From assembly GCF_003634935.1 (NCBI RefSeq), contig NZ_RBXO01000001.1, forward strand, positions 6,721,501 to 6,785,500: a DNA stretch of 64,000 nt, in the 5' to 3' direction. The notes under the pieces are model-generated. The model saw only the letters and a program-made list of their open reading frames with translations. It made no database searches and was not told the origin of the DNA. Shown one piece after another: positions 17,701-25,995 of this stretch. A program made the translations under genes and the position numbers. The stretch is from Saccharothrix australiensis. Lineage in GTDB: Bacteria > Actinomycetota > Actinomycetes > Mycobacteriales > Pseudonocardiaceae. Numbering within the stretch: the first letter of the stretch is position 1; every line of letters starts with the position of its first letter.

Positions 17701-18921
17701 TCAGTCCCTTCCCGACCCCACCGAAGTGGCCACGAGTTCCCGCGCCCGCGCCCGGGCCCATTCCTCGGCGGCGAGCACCTCGGCGACGTCGGAGGGCTCG
17801 TGCGCCCAGCCGTCCGCCGCCGCCAGCACCCGGTCCACCGTGTCCACGATGGACGTGAACGACGTGCCGCCCGCGAGGAAGACGGCGACGGCTTCCTCGT
17901 TGGCGGCGTTGTAGACGGCGGGCAGGCAGCCCCCGCCGGAGCCCGCCTGCCTGGCCAGCCGGACCGCCGGGAACACCTCGTCGTCCAGCGGCTCGAAGGT
18001 CCAGGCGGTCGGTGACCCGAAGGTACACGGGGCGGCGGCGCCGGGGACGCGGTCGGGCCAGCCCAGGGCCAGCGCGATGGGCAGCTTCATGTCCGGCGGG
18101 CTGGCCTGGGCGAGCGTCGAGCCGTCGGTGAAGGAGACCATCGAGTGGACCACCGACTGCGGGTGGACCACCACGTCGATGCGGTCGTACGGGACGTCGA
18201 ACAGCAGGTGGGCCTCGATCAGCTCCAGCCCCTTGTTCACCAGGGTGGCCGAGTTGACGGTGATGACGGGCCCCATCGACCAGGTCGGGTGGGCCAGGGC
18301 GTCGGCGGCGGTCACACCGGCCAGCTCGGCCCGCCCGCGACCGCGGAACGGCCCGCCGGACGCCGTGAGGACCAGCCGGTCGACCTCCTCGCGCCGACCG
18401 CCGCGCAGGCACTGCGCGAGCGCCGAGTGCTCGGAGTCGACCGGCACGAGCTGACCGGGCGCGGCGGCCTTGAGCACCAGGGGCCCGCCCGCGATCAGCG
18501 ACTCCTTGTTGGCCAGCGCCAGCGTCGCGCCGGAGGCGAGGGCGCGCAGCGTCGGCTCCAGCCCGATCGAGCCGGTGATGCCGTTGAGCACGACGTCGGC
18601 GGGCGTCGAGTCGACCAGGTCGGCCATCGCCGCAGGTCCGGCGAGGATGCGCGGCAGCTTGAACGAGCCCTGCGCGTAGCCGCGGCGCTGCGCCTCGGCG
18701 TACAGCGCGAGCGTCACGTCCTCGACGGCCGTGGCCCTGGCGACGGCGACCGCCTCGACCCCGAACTCGACGGCCTGGGCGGCCAGCGCCCGCGGATCGG
18801 CGCCGCCCGCGGCCAGCCCGACGACGGAGAAGCGGTCCCGGTTGGCGGCGATGACGTCGAGGGCCTGGGTGCCGACCGAGCCGGTGGACCCCAGGACCAG
18901 GACCGTGCGTGAGGTGCTCAT
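17701..18921 (-). CDS. dxr: 1-deoxy-D-xylulose 5-phosphate reductoisomerase
   Basis: A 406-residue NADPH- and metal-dependent enzyme, the committed MEP step from DXP to 2-C-methyl-D-erythritol 4-phosphate. It shows the GSTGSVG nucleotide-binding motif near the N terminus, [12 protein letters not shown], the metal/substrate motif [12 protein letters not shown], and [14 protein letters not shown] 18921 is directly before the conserved [11 protein letters not shown] strand; a longer frame upstream has no conserved residues. First gene of a minus-strand run dxr-site-2 protease-ispG-GNAT-PBP. Confidence 0.95.
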   Translation of the reverse strand: MSTSRTVLVLGSTGSVGTQALDVIAANRDRFSVVGLAAGGADPRALAAQAVEFGVEAVAVARATAVEDVTLALYAEAQRRGYAQGSFKLPRILAGPAAMADLVDSTPADVVLNGITGSIGLEPTLRALASGATLALANKESLIAGGPLVLKAAAPGQLVPVDSEHSALAQCLRGGRREEVDRLVLTASGGPFRGRGRAELAGVTAADALAHPTWSMGPVITVNSATLVNKGLELIEAHLLFDVPYDRIDVVVHPQSVVHSMVSFTDGSTLAQASPPDMKLPIALALGWPDRVPGAAAPCTFGSPTAWTFEPLDDEVFPAVRLARQAGSGGGCLPAVYNAANEEAVAVFLAGGTSFTSIVDTVDRVLAAADGWAHEPSDVAEVLAAEEWARARARELVATSVGSGRD

Positions 18922-19079
18922 CGCCAACCATTGTTCCGGAACCAACCTGATAGCCCGCACAGCGGTACTCAGGTCACAGAATGGTAACGCACGCGTGGGC
19001 TCACCCAAAGGTGGGCAACCCCTGATCAAGAGCCGCTGACGGATTCCGCCCGTCGCGGTCGTCAGGAAGGAGACCCCCC

Positions 19080-19346
19080 GTGGGCATCTTGGGTTGGATC
19101 GTCCTCGGCCTCATCGCAGGCGCCATCGCCAAGGCCATCATGCCTGGTCGCGACCCCGGCGGCATCATCATCACCATGCTGCTCGGCATCGTCGGCGCCA
19201 TCGTCGGAGGGTTCGTGGGCAAGGCCATCTTCGGCACCGACATCAACACGTTCTTCAGCCTGAGCACGTGGTTGCTGGCCATCCTCGGCTCGCTCATCGT
19301 GCTGGGCATCTACCGCCTGGTAACGGGCAACCGAGCCCGCGCCTGA
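19080..19346 (+). CDS. GlsB/YeaQ/YmgE family stress-response membrane protein
   Basis: An 88-residue protein made of three hydrophobic helices: [34 protein letters not shown] and [19 protein letters not shown]. The [11 protein letters not shown] loop after the first helix is the family mark. GTG 19080 has AGGAAGGAG 8 bases upstream, a strong ribosome-binding site. The family is induced by envelope or acid stress in several bacteria, but the molecular role is not known. Monocistronic, with its own terminator. Confidence 0.88.
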   Translation: MGILGWIVLGLIAGAIAKAIMPGRDPGGIIITMLLGIVGAIVGGFVGKAIFGTDINTFFSLSTWLLAILGSLIVLGIYRLVTGNRARA

Positions 19347-19375
19347 CGCGTTCCCCCCTCGCACAGGCGCGAACC

Positions 19376-19415
19376 AGCGCCCCCTCCCGGTTTCCCCCGC
19401 CGGCGAGGGGGCGCT
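19376..19415 (+). terminator. Terminator after the GlsB/YeaQ-type gene
   Basis: agcgccccctc (19376-19386) pairs with gagggggcgct (19405-19415). The 18-base loop has a further ccgg/ccgg pairing. Thirty bases after the stop. Confidence 0.75.
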
Positions 19416-19487
19416 TCACGCGCGGATTTCAGACCCCGCCGCCCCACCCGACCCGACTTCACCCGCCCCCAGGCACACACCACGGCT

Positions 19488-19621
19488 GCTGCGTGTCATC
19501 CCCGTACGGCCTGCCCGCAGGGCAACCACGCTCGTCAGAGGGGCGCAAGCACGCTTCACCGCTTGCGCCCCTCTGACGAGCGTGGTGGTCTTTGACAGGC
19601 CGTACGGGGATGACACGCAGC
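19488..19621 (+). repeat. Two-stage stem-loop repeat element, copy 1
   Basis: The outer stem is 26 bp, 19488-19513 with 19596-19621, perfect. The inner stem is 25 bp, 19526-19550 with 19561-19585, perfect, closing a 10-base loop acgcttcacc. The two stems are joined by an asymmetric internal loop: cccgcagggcaa (19514-19525) on the left and tggtctttga (19586-19595) on the right. The left strand can fold on itself as gccc-gca-gggc. The same plan recurs in reverse orientation at 19803-19926. Confidence 0.85.
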
Positions 19622-19802
19622 CTTGCAAAGCTTCGAAGAAGCTTTGCCCTCATCCTTGGTGGCCTGCCTGTCCGGCGAGGACGCTTTTTGTTCGGCTGAG
19701 ATCCGCGCGGAAGTTCTTCGGTTTTGGCGGGTCAAAGCGGAAAAGAAGGGCGCTCGCCGCTGGGCAGGCCGCCGGGGGAGGAAAAACAAAAGCCAAGGCG
19801 TC
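19622..19802. other. Spacer between the two structured repeats, partly an inverted continuation of them
   Basis: About 180 bases, richer in A/T than the surroundings. ggcctgcc (19661-19668) and ggcgag (19674-19679) reappear as reverse complements at 19763-19770 and 19753-19758, so the homology of the two units extends into tails that meet in the middle. A separate 9-bp hairpin (19625-19633 with 19639-19647) occurs only beside copy 1. Open frames crossing it have no recognisable protein content. Confidence 0.6.
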
Positions 19803-19926
19803 GTGTTCTCCCCGCATGACCTGTCAAAGACCACCACATTTGTCGAGGGGGTGCAAGCGGTGAAGCGTGCTTGCACCCCCTCGACAAATGTGGTTGCCCT
19901 GCGGGCAGGCCATACGGGGAGAACAC
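19803..19926 (-). repeat. Two-stage stem-loop repeat element, copy 2 (inverted)
   Basis: The inner stem is 25 bp, 19834-19858 with 19869-19893, perfect, loop ggtgaagcgt, the reverse complement of the copy 1 loop. The internal-loop strands tcaaagacca (19824-19833) and ttgccctgcggg (19894-19905) are reverse complements of those of copy 1. The outer stem 19803-19823 with 19906-19926 has two non-Watson-Crick positions, which are G-U pairs only in a minus-strand transcript. Seven inner base pairs differ from copy 1 and all are compensated. Confidence 0.85.
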
Positions 19927-20091
19927 GAGGTCACAGCTCTGTGCGGCGCGAGCAAGGGCGTGGGCGTGGATCTGCGCGGGGTGAGCAGGGCAGGGGTCTG
20001 TGCGGCGCGCCCGGAGTCCCCGGCCCGACTCGATCATCCCACGGAAAACGCTCCATCCCGGCAAATCCGGAATGTCCCCGATCTGGTGAAA
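19927..20091. other. Remainder of the convergent gap before the response-regulator stop
   Basis: With the two repeats, this completes a 745-base region between convergent genes. A 13-base direct repeat tctgtgcggcgcg is at 19938-19950 and 19997-20009. No gene is seen, and no convincing terminator for the response regulator. Confidence 0.5.
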
Positions 20092-20742
20092 TCACCCCGC
20101 CAATCCCGCGTCCCGCGCCAGCAGCGCCGCCTGCACGCGGTTCGTGAGGCCGAGTTTCGCCAGCAACCGGCTGACGTAGGTCTTCACGGTCGCCTCGCTC
20201 ATGTGGAGTCGTTGGCCGACATCGGCGTTGGACATGCCCAACCCCAGCAGGGCGAGCACCTCCACCTCACGCTCCGTCAACCCCTCGACCTGCCGTCGCG
20301 CCTCCTGGCGGCGTGGTTGCCCCACCTGGGCGACCATCCCCACCACGCGGCTGGTCACCATCGGCGACAGGTACGCCTCACCCGAATGGACGGCCCGCAC
20401 CGCGCGCAGCAGCTCCTCCGGGGCCGAGTCCTTCAGCAGGAACCCCGCCGCGCCGTCGGACAGCGCCCGCACGATGTTGTCGTCCTCGCCGAACGTGGTC
20501 AGCATCACGACCCGCACCGAGGGCGCGACGGACCGCAGCTCGCGCGCCGCGCCGAGGCCGTCCAGCCTCGGCATCCGGATGTCGAGCACGGCGACGTCGA
20601 CCCGCCGTTCGAGGGCGATGCGCACGGCTTCGCGCCCGTCACCCGCCTCGCCCACGAGTTCGATGTCGTCGGCGGTGCCGAGGATGGCCATGATGCCCGC
20701 GCGCATCAACGGCTCGTCGTCGGCGATCAGGACCCGGATCAA
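20092..20742 (-). CDS. NarL/FixJ-type response regulator
   Basis: A 216-residue response regulator. The receiver domain (1-120) has the acidic pair in IADDE, phosphoacceptor Asp54 in VLDIRMP, TT of VVMLTTFG and Lys in GFLLKDS. A LuxR-type helix-turn-helix follows (LTEREVEVLALLGLG, then SEATVKTYVSRLLAKL). Start TTG 20742 overlaps the histidine-kinase stop in a TTGA, so the two are translationally coupled on the minus strand. The target genes are unknown. Confidence 0.92.
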   Translation of the reverse strand: MIRVLIADDEPLMRAGIMAILGTADDIELVGEAGDGREAVRIALERRVDVAVLDIRMPRLDGLGAARELRSVAPSVRVVMLTTFGEDDNIVRALSDGAAGFLLKDSAPEELLRAVRAVHSGEAYLSPMVTSRVVGMVAQVGQPRRQEARRQVEGLTEREVEVLALLGLGMSNADVGQRLHMSEATVKTYVSRLLAKLGLTNRVQAALLARDAGLAG

Positions 20743-22376
20743 CGTTCACGTCCTTGCTGGTGGGTGGCCTTCTCGACGAGCTTCCCGCCGGCGAAGCAGA
20801 ATCGCACGATCCTGGTCGACCGCTCGGAGTACCGCTGCTCGTCCGCGACCAGGTAGTCGCACCGGGCGCCCGGCGGCTCGGGCGGCGCGTCGGACCGCAG
20901 CTCGCCGATCGGCGGCGGCGCGCCCTCGGGCAGTTTCGCCAGCACCGCCGACTCCGCGTCGCCGACCTGGACGGAGTCGTAGGTCTCCGCGGTGACGAAC
21001 CGCGAGATGGGCTGGCTGCCGAGCCAGGTGTAGCCGCCGACGACGACCACGACGACCACCCCGGCGAGCAGGATCGAGCCGACGCCGGCCCACTTGCGGA
21101 TGCCGCTCGGCTTCACCTGCTCCGCGGGCGCCTCGTCGGACGGCTCGTCGTCCGCTGCGGCGGTGTCCTCGTACGGGAGCACGGCGGCGATCCGGAAGCC
21201 GCCGGACGGCAGTTCGCCGACGTGCAGCATCCCGCCCGCGAGCCGCACCCGCTCGCCGAGGCCGATCAGGCCGAACCCGCTCCCGTCGGCGGGCTTGACG
21301 CGGGCCGGGTTGTTGCGCACCTCGACGACCAGCGCGTCCGGCTCGTACTTGACCGTCACCTGGACGCTCGCGCCGGGCGCGTGCTTGCTGGCGTTGGTCA
21401 GGCCCTCCTGCGCGATCCGGTACGCCGCGTGGCTGACCTTCGCGGGCAGCGGGCGCGGCTGGCCGCCGCGCACGAGGCTCACCCGGACACCCGCCCGCCG
21501 CGCGCCCTCCACCAGCTCGTCGATGGCGTCGACGGTCCGCCGGACCTGGTCCTCCTCGGGCTCGTCGCGCCGCAGCACGCCGATCACCCCGCGCAGCTCC
21601 TCCATCGCGGTGAGGGCGGCGCTGCGCAGCACCTGCACGGCCTCGCGCTGCCGGTCGCCGAGCCCGGTGTCGAGGGCGAGCGCGCCCGCGTGCACGGAGA
21701 TGAGGCTGAGCCGGTGGCCGAGGCTGTCGTGCATGTCCTGGGCGATCCGGTTGCGCTCGCGCAGCCGCACCTGGCGGGACACCATCCGGCGTTCGCGGGT
21801 CAGCGTCTCCTCGCGGTCCTGCAACGCGGCGACCAGGGCGTTGCGCTGCGCGGTGTAGCGGCCGACGAGGAACGGCAGCGCGACGACCATGCCGTAGACG
21901 GTGAGGATCACCCACGACCCGAAGGGCTTCTCCAGCCCCGGCGTCGACGCGTCCGCCACGATCAGGTACAGGGCGAGCCCGAACGCGGCGGTGGCCACCG
22001 ATCGCTGCCACGGCACGATCCGGTAGCCCGCGGCGTAGGACAGCATGATGATCGGCGCGATCCCGCCGTGCTCGGCGGCGAACACGACCCAGATGGCCAG
22101 CAGCAGCGCCAGCGCCGGGAACGCCAGCCGCAGGAGGTACACCCCGACGTAGACCCCGCCGAGCGCGGCGTAGGACGCCGGTGGGACGCGGGCGTCGCCG
22201 ACGAGCCAGCCGGGGTACACGTCGAGCACGACGATGACGGCGATCGCGAGCAGCTCGCGGCCGACCCGCCACGGGGTGACCTCGCGGAGGCGGCGGGCGC
22301 GGTCGCGCAGGAACGCCACCGGGGCCGCCCGGAGCCCGGCGCCCTCCGGCCGCAGGCGCTGCACAACAGAGGTCAC
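20739..22376 (-). CDS. NarL-type sensor histidine kinase with C-terminal BamE-like sensor domain
   Basis: A 545-residue membrane kinase partnering the downstream response regulator. Several transmembrane helices span ~30-190; the dimerisation/phosphoacceptor helix has RNRIAQDMHDSLGH with His216; the HATPase domain shows AAYRIAQEGLTNASKHA and GFGLIGLGERV. Unusually, after the kinase core there is another transmembrane helix (IRKWAGVGSILLAGVVVVVV) and an outside domain with YDSVQVGDAESAVLAKLP and two cysteines, resembling the BamE/SmpA fold. GTG 22376 is preferred over upstream starts because the conserved region begins there. Confidence 0.88.
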   Translation of the reverse strand: MTSVVQRLRPEGAGLRAAPVAFLRDRARRLREVTPWRVGRELLAIAVIVVLDVYPGWLVGDARVPPASYAALGGVYVGVYLLRLAFPALALLLAIWVVFAAEHGGIAPIIMLSYAAGYRIVPWQRSVATAAFGLALYLIVADASTPGLEKPFGSWVILTVYGMVVALPFLVGRYTAQRNALVAALQDREETLTRERRMVSRQVRLRERNRIAQDMHDSLGHRLSLISVHAGALALDTGLGDRQREAVQVLRSAALTAMEELRGVIGVLRRDEPEEDQVRRTVDAIDELVEGARRAGVRVSLVRGGQPRPLPAKVSHAAYRIAQEGLTNASKHAPGASVQVTVKYEPDALVVEVRNNPARVKPADGSGFGLIGLGERVRLAGGMLHVGELPSGGFRIAAVLPYEDTAAADDEPSDEAPAEQVKPSGIRKWAGVGSILLAGVVVVVVVGGYTWLGSQPISRFVTAETYDSVQVGDAESAVLAKLPEGAPPPIGELRSDAPPEPPGARCDYLVADEQRYSERSTRIVRFCFAGGKLVEKATHQQGRER

Positions 22377-22416
22377 ACGGGACAACGTTAAACGACCTCC
22401 CCGGCCCCGTCGGCGT

Positions 22417-23229
22417 TCATTCGTCGCGGTTCGGCTCGACGAAAGTTGACGCGCGGGCCCGTCGGCCGGCCAGCAGGACACCGGCGACGAGCAGCGCGGC
22501 GCTGGCCGCGACCATCAGCGTGGACAGGGCGACGATCTCCGGCGACACGCCGCGCTTGCTCGCCTGCGCGTAGACGAACACGGGCAGCGTGGTGGACCCG
22601 ACGCCGGTGAGGTAGCTGGACGTCACCACGTCGTCGAACGACAGCAGGAACGCGAACGCCGCGCCCGCCGCCACGGCCGGGGCGACCAGCGGCATGGTGA
22701 CGGTCCGGAACGCCACGAGCGGGCTCGCGCCGAGGTCGGCGGCGGCCTCCTCCAGCCGGTGGTCCAGGCCCGCGACCCGCGACCGCACCACGACCACCAC
22801 GAAGCTCAGCGAGAACGCGACGTGCGCGGCCAGCAGCGCGCCGAACCCGAGGGGCACGCCGGCGAGCTTGACGCAGAACCCGAGCAGCGCCACGCCCAGC
22901 ACGACCTCGGGCACGACCAGCGGCAGGCTCAGCAGCAGCGTCCACAGGCCGCGGCCGGGGAACGCCCGCCGCAGCCCGAACGCCGCCAGCGTGCCGATCA
23001 CCGTGGAGACCGCGGCGCTGGCCGCCGCGAGCCGCAGCGTCAGCCCCAGCGACTCCAGGACCCGGTCGTCGGCGAACAGCTCGGCGTACCACCGGGTCGA
23101 CAGGCCGGTGATCCGGCTCAGCGAGCGGGAGTCGTTGAACGACACGGCCGCGAGCCACGCGATCGGGGCGTAGAGGAAGCAGAGCACCAGCCCGGCGACG
23201 CCGCCGAGCAGCCACGGTCGGCGGTTCAC
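22417..23229 (-). CDS. potC: Polyamine-type ABC transporter permease PotC
   Basis: A 270-residue inner-membrane permease with six hydrophobic helices. It forms the import channel for spermidine/putrescine-type substrates with PotB. The cytoplasmic EAA loop is seen as LEEAAADLGASPLVAFRTVTMPL. Other family marks are FLYAPIAWLAAVSFNDS and SFDDVVTSSYLTG. Start GTG 23229 overlaps the potB stop as GTGA, so the two are translationally coupled. The potA and potD genes lie 1.6 kb upstream on the same strand, beyond a decayed regulator gene. Confidence 0.9.
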   Translation of the reverse strand: MNRRPWLLGGVAGLVLCFLYAPIAWLAAVSFNDSRSLSRITGLSTRWYAELFADDRVLESLGLTLRLAAASAAVSTVIGTLAAFGLRRAFPGRGLWTLLLSLPLVVPEVVLGVALLGFCVKLAGVPLGFGALLAAHVAFSLSFVVVVVRSRVAGLDHRLEEAAADLGASPLVAFRTVTMPLVAPAVAAGAAFAFLLSFDDVVTSSYLTGVGSTTLPVFVYAQASKRGVSPEIVALSTLMVAASAALLVAGVLLAGRRARASTFVEPNRDE

Positions 23230-24092
23230 AGCACGTCCTCCCCGCGGCGTCCGCGCGCCACCAGCACCACCGCGACGAGCACCAGCAGCAGCACGGCCAT
23301 CGCCGAGCCGAGCGGCCAGTTGTTGCCGCCCCGGAACTGGTCGTCGATCACGCTGCCGAACGTCGCCTGGTCCACCCCGCCCAGCAGCCGGGGCGTCACG
23401 AAGTCGCCCGCCGCGGGCACCAGCACCAGCAGCGACCCGGCGAGCACGCCGGGCAGGACGCCGGGCAGCACGACGCGCGCGAACGTCGACACCCGCCCGT
23501 GCCCGAGGTCGTAGGACGCCTCCACCTGCCGGTGGTCGAACCGCTCGCAGGCGACGTACAGCGGCAGCACCATGAACGGCAGGAACCCGTAGGTCAGGCC
23601 GACGACGACCGCGCCGTCGGTCAGCAGGAACCCGCCGTCCCGGTCCAGCCCGACGAGGCCGAGCAGCCGGTTGACCAGCCCCTCGCCGTCCAGCAGCGCC
23701 TTCCACGCGTAGATGCGGGCGAGGTAGCTGGACCAGAACGGCACCAGCACGGCGGCCAGCAGCGCCGTCCGGTACCGGCCGCCGTGCCGCGCGATGAACC
23801 AGGCGAGCGGGAAGCCCAGCAGCAGGCACAGCGCGGTCGTCGCGCCCGCGTAGGCCAGGGTCCGGCCGAAGATGGGCAGGAACGCCGGGTCCAGCGCGGT
23901 CAGGTAGGCGCGGGTGGTCCACGGCAGCACGGCGCGCGCGACGCCCGTGTCCCGCGTCGCGAAGCTGAACTGCACCACCAGGGCCAGCGGCGCGAGGAGG
24001 AAAACCCCCAGCCAGAGGCCGGTGGGCAGGAGCAGACCGGTGGCGACGAGCCACCTGCGCCGGGTCGGGAACACGAGCGCACATGATGCCAC
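23226..24092 (-). CDS. potB: Polyamine-type ABC transporter permease PotB
   Basis: A permease of about 288 residues with six transmembrane segments; the EAA-type loop reads EASYDLGHGRVSTFARVVLPG. The motif FWSSYLARIYAWKALL and the closing LVPAAGDFVTPRLLGG are characteristic of PotB. The start is uncertain: GTG 24092 or GTG 24074, neither with a clear ribosome-binding site. An unrelated frame extends upstream to 24482 but is antisense to the TetR remnant. The 757-base distance to potD means potBC may need its own promoter. Confidence 0.88.
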   Translation of the reverse strand: MASCALVFPTRRRWLVATGLLLPTGLWLGVFLLAPLALVVQFSFATRDTGVARAVLPWTTRAYLTALDPAFLPIFGRTLAYAGATTALCLLLGFPLAWFIARHGGRYRTALLAAVLVPFWSSYLARIYAWKALLDGEGLVNRLLGLVGLDRDGGFLLTDGAVVVGLTYGFLPFMVLPLYVACERFDHRQVEASYDLGHGRVSTFARVVLPGVLPGVLAGSLLVLVPAAGDFVTPRLLGGVDQATFGSVIDDQFRGGNNWPLGSAMAVLLLVLVAVVLVARGRRGEDVL

Positions 24093-24178
24093 GCGGACGC
24101 CCCGGCACCGACTCGGAACCACCACCCACAGCCGGAACGTCAGCGACCACTTCGGAACATGTCTGCACCGTGGTGAAC

Positions 24179-24587
24179 ATGAGTGTCCACCTGCTGGAAA
24201 CCGCGACCCGCGTGCTGCCGGCCGATCCGTCCGCGTCGCTGGGCGACGTCGCCAAGGCCGCCGGCATCGGCCGCACCACGCTCCACAAGCGCTACCCACC
24301 CGCCAGGACCTGGTGGTGGCGCCGGCGGACGCCGCGCTGGACGTGGTCGACCGGGCGGTCGAGGGCATCGGCCTCGCCGAGCCGACGCACGAGGTGCTCG
24401 ACCGGCTGGTCGCCGCGCTCGTGCCACTGGGCCCCGGCTCCGGGCCGACCTGCCCACCTGGTGGGTGCTCGCCGCGCTCCACGCGGGCGTCTACAGCACG
24501 TGGGAGGCCATCGCGGCCGGCCGCCTCGCACCGCTGGACGCGCCGCGCCCCGTGCTCACCACCGTCTTGGAAGGAGTCCGGGCATGA
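24179..24587 (+). pseudogene. TetR-family regulator, broken by two frameshifts
   Basis: Three frames joined in order give a TetR-like protein. ATG 24179 starts SVHLLETATRVLPADPSA and the helix-turn-helix DVAKAAGIGRTTLHKRYP. Near 24293-24300 one base appears lost, and TRQDLVVAPADAALDVVDRA continues in the next frame. Near 24435-24440 a second base is missing, and ADLPTWWVLAALHAGVYSTW runs in the third frame to TGA 24585-24587. Each break restores a smooth TetR reading if one C is added. It lies antisense between potD and potB. Sequencing error is the alternative explanation. Confidence 0.75.
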
Positions 24588-24886
24588 CCACGCTCAACGA
24601 GATCAGGTTCGTCCCGGCCCGACGGCCGGCAGGGCGTCAGGCCGCTGGTTCAGCCTCGTGGGCCGGCTCGACACCACCGATCGCCGAGTACGGGCGCGTC
24701 GTCTGGCGGGACCTCGACGGCCCGGCGACCCTGGCCCAGGCCCGCGCCCTCAAGCGTGCGCGCACTGGCCCGCCTGCCCGGACTGGCGCCGTCGGGCCCG
24801 CCGCGCCGCCGGGCGTCGACCGTGCCCCGCGGCTACGCGGAGTTCCCCGTCAGCCGGTCTTGACCCTCGTCCACGCGTCGGCGTAG
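24584..24886 (+). CDS. Doubtful 100-residue ORF downstream of the TetR remnant
   Basis: The ATG at 24584 overlaps the TetR remnant's stop as ATGA, the usual sign of translational coupling, and the product begins MTTLNEIRFVP. After about 12 residues the sequence becomes Pro/Arg/Ala-rich without recognisable features, and its last 37 bases overlap the potD 3' end. It looks like the damaged start of a gene once coupled to the regulator; no intact family can be named. Confidence 0.25.
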   Translation: MTTLNEIRFVPARRPAGRQAAGSASWAGSTPPIAEYGRVVWRDLDGPATLAQARALKRARTGPPARTGAVGPAAPPGVDRAPRLRGVPRQPVLTLVHASA

Positions 24887-25995
24887 CGGGCCTCGACCTC
24901 GCCGCCGAACTCCTTGGTGAACGGCAGCTTCGCCAGCTGCTCCGCCGGCGGGTACACCAGCGGGTCGTCCAGCAGCTCGCGGGCGATCAGCGGCTTGGCG
25001 GCGGCGTTGGGGCTGCCGTACCGGACGGCGTTCGCCAGCGCCGCGCCCACCTCGGGGCGCAGGACGTAGTCGATGAACCGGTGCGCGTTCACCGCGTGCG
25101 GCGCGTCCTTCGGCACGCACAGCAGGTCCACGTAGGACAGGCCGCCCTCGCTCGGGATGGCGTAGGCGATGTCCGGGTTCGCGTCCCGCGCCTGGAACGC
25201 GTCGCCGGAGTAGGACTGCGCCAGCGGCACCTGGCCGCCGGTCAGCGGCTCGATGACGTCGGAGGTGATCTGCCCGATCTTCTTCTTCAGCTCCAGCAGC
25301 ACCGCCACCGCCTCGTCGAGGTGCCGGGCCTCGGTGGTGTTCGGGTCGTGGCCCGCCCTGAGCAGCCCGAGCGCCAGCGCGTCCCGCGCCTCGTCCAGGA
25401 TCGTGCTGCGGCCCTGCGCGGCGGCCAGGTCGTAGGCCGCGAACCCGGTCACCTCGCCGAGCTGCGACTTCGAGTACGCGAGGCCCGTCGTGCCCCACGC
25501 CCACGGCACCGAGTAGGTGTTGCCGGGGTCGTAGTCGGCCTCGGTGAACCGCCGGTCCAGGTTCGCCAGGTTCGGCAGCAGGTCGTGGTCCAGCGGCGTC
25601 AGCAGGCCCGACCGCAGGAACCGGCGCAGGAAGTTGTCGCTGGGCACCACGAGGTCGTAGCCCGCCGCGCCGGAGGCGATCTTGGCCTCCATCTCGTCGT
25701 TGGTGCTGAAGTTGTCGTAGGTGACGGTGATGCCGCTCGCGGCCTGGAAGCCCGACAGCGTGTCCGGCGCGATGTAGTCGGTCCAGTTGTAGAAGTTCAG
25801 CCGGGGCTCGTCCCTGGCGTTGACCGCCTTCGCGCCGGACGTGGGCGCGTCGTTCGCGCTCGGCGCCTCGCCGACGCCGCACGCGCCGGTCGCGGCCAGC
25901 GCGAAGAACGCCGTGGAGCGCAGCACGGCGCGGCGGGACACCCGCGGGCTGCCGACGTCCCACAGGCGGGCGATCCGGAGGTCTCGGTCAGTCAT
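24850..25995 (-). CDS. potD: Polyamine-type ABC transporter substrate-binding lipoprotein PotD
   Basis: A 381-residue extracytoplasmic solute-binding protein that delivers spermidine/putrescine-like ligands to PotBC. It has SRRAVL (twin-Arg at 21-22) and a hydrophobic stretch ending in ATGAC with a lipobox-like Cys39. The mature part opens with LNFYNWTDYIAPDTL, the typical PotD/PotF entry, followed by YDLVVPSDNFLRR and VPWAWGTTGLAY. ATG 25995 overlaps the potA stop by 8 bases. The acidic residues that bind polyamine amines cannot be assigned with certainty, so a related opine or compatible cation is possible. Confidence 0.9.
   Translation of the reverse strand: MTDRDLRIARLWDVGSPRVSRRAVLRSTAFFALAATGACGVGEAPSANDAPTSGAKAVNARDEPRLNFYNWTDYIAPDTLSGFQAASGITVTYDNFSTNDEMEAKIASGAAGYDLVVPSDNFLRRFLRSGLLTPLDHDLLPNLANLDRRFTEADYDPGNTYSVPWAWGTTGLAYSKSQLGEVTGFAAYDLAAAQGRSTILDEARDALALGLLRAGHDPNTTEARHLDEAVAVLLELKKKIGQITSDVIEPLTGGQVPLAQSYSGDAFQARDANPDIAYAIPSEGGLSYVDLLCVPKDAPHAVNAHRFIDYVLRPEVGAALANAVRYGSPNAAAKPLIARELLDDPLVYPPAEQLAKLPFTKEFGGEVEARYADAWTRVKTG

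Noticed and set aside
19556..19876. Open frames across the structured repeats (for example the minus-strand frame with LLFFLPRRPAQ)
   Set aside because: They are by-products of palindromes: the same stems are read in both directions, stems change by compensation rather than by codon, and no start has a good ribosome-binding site.
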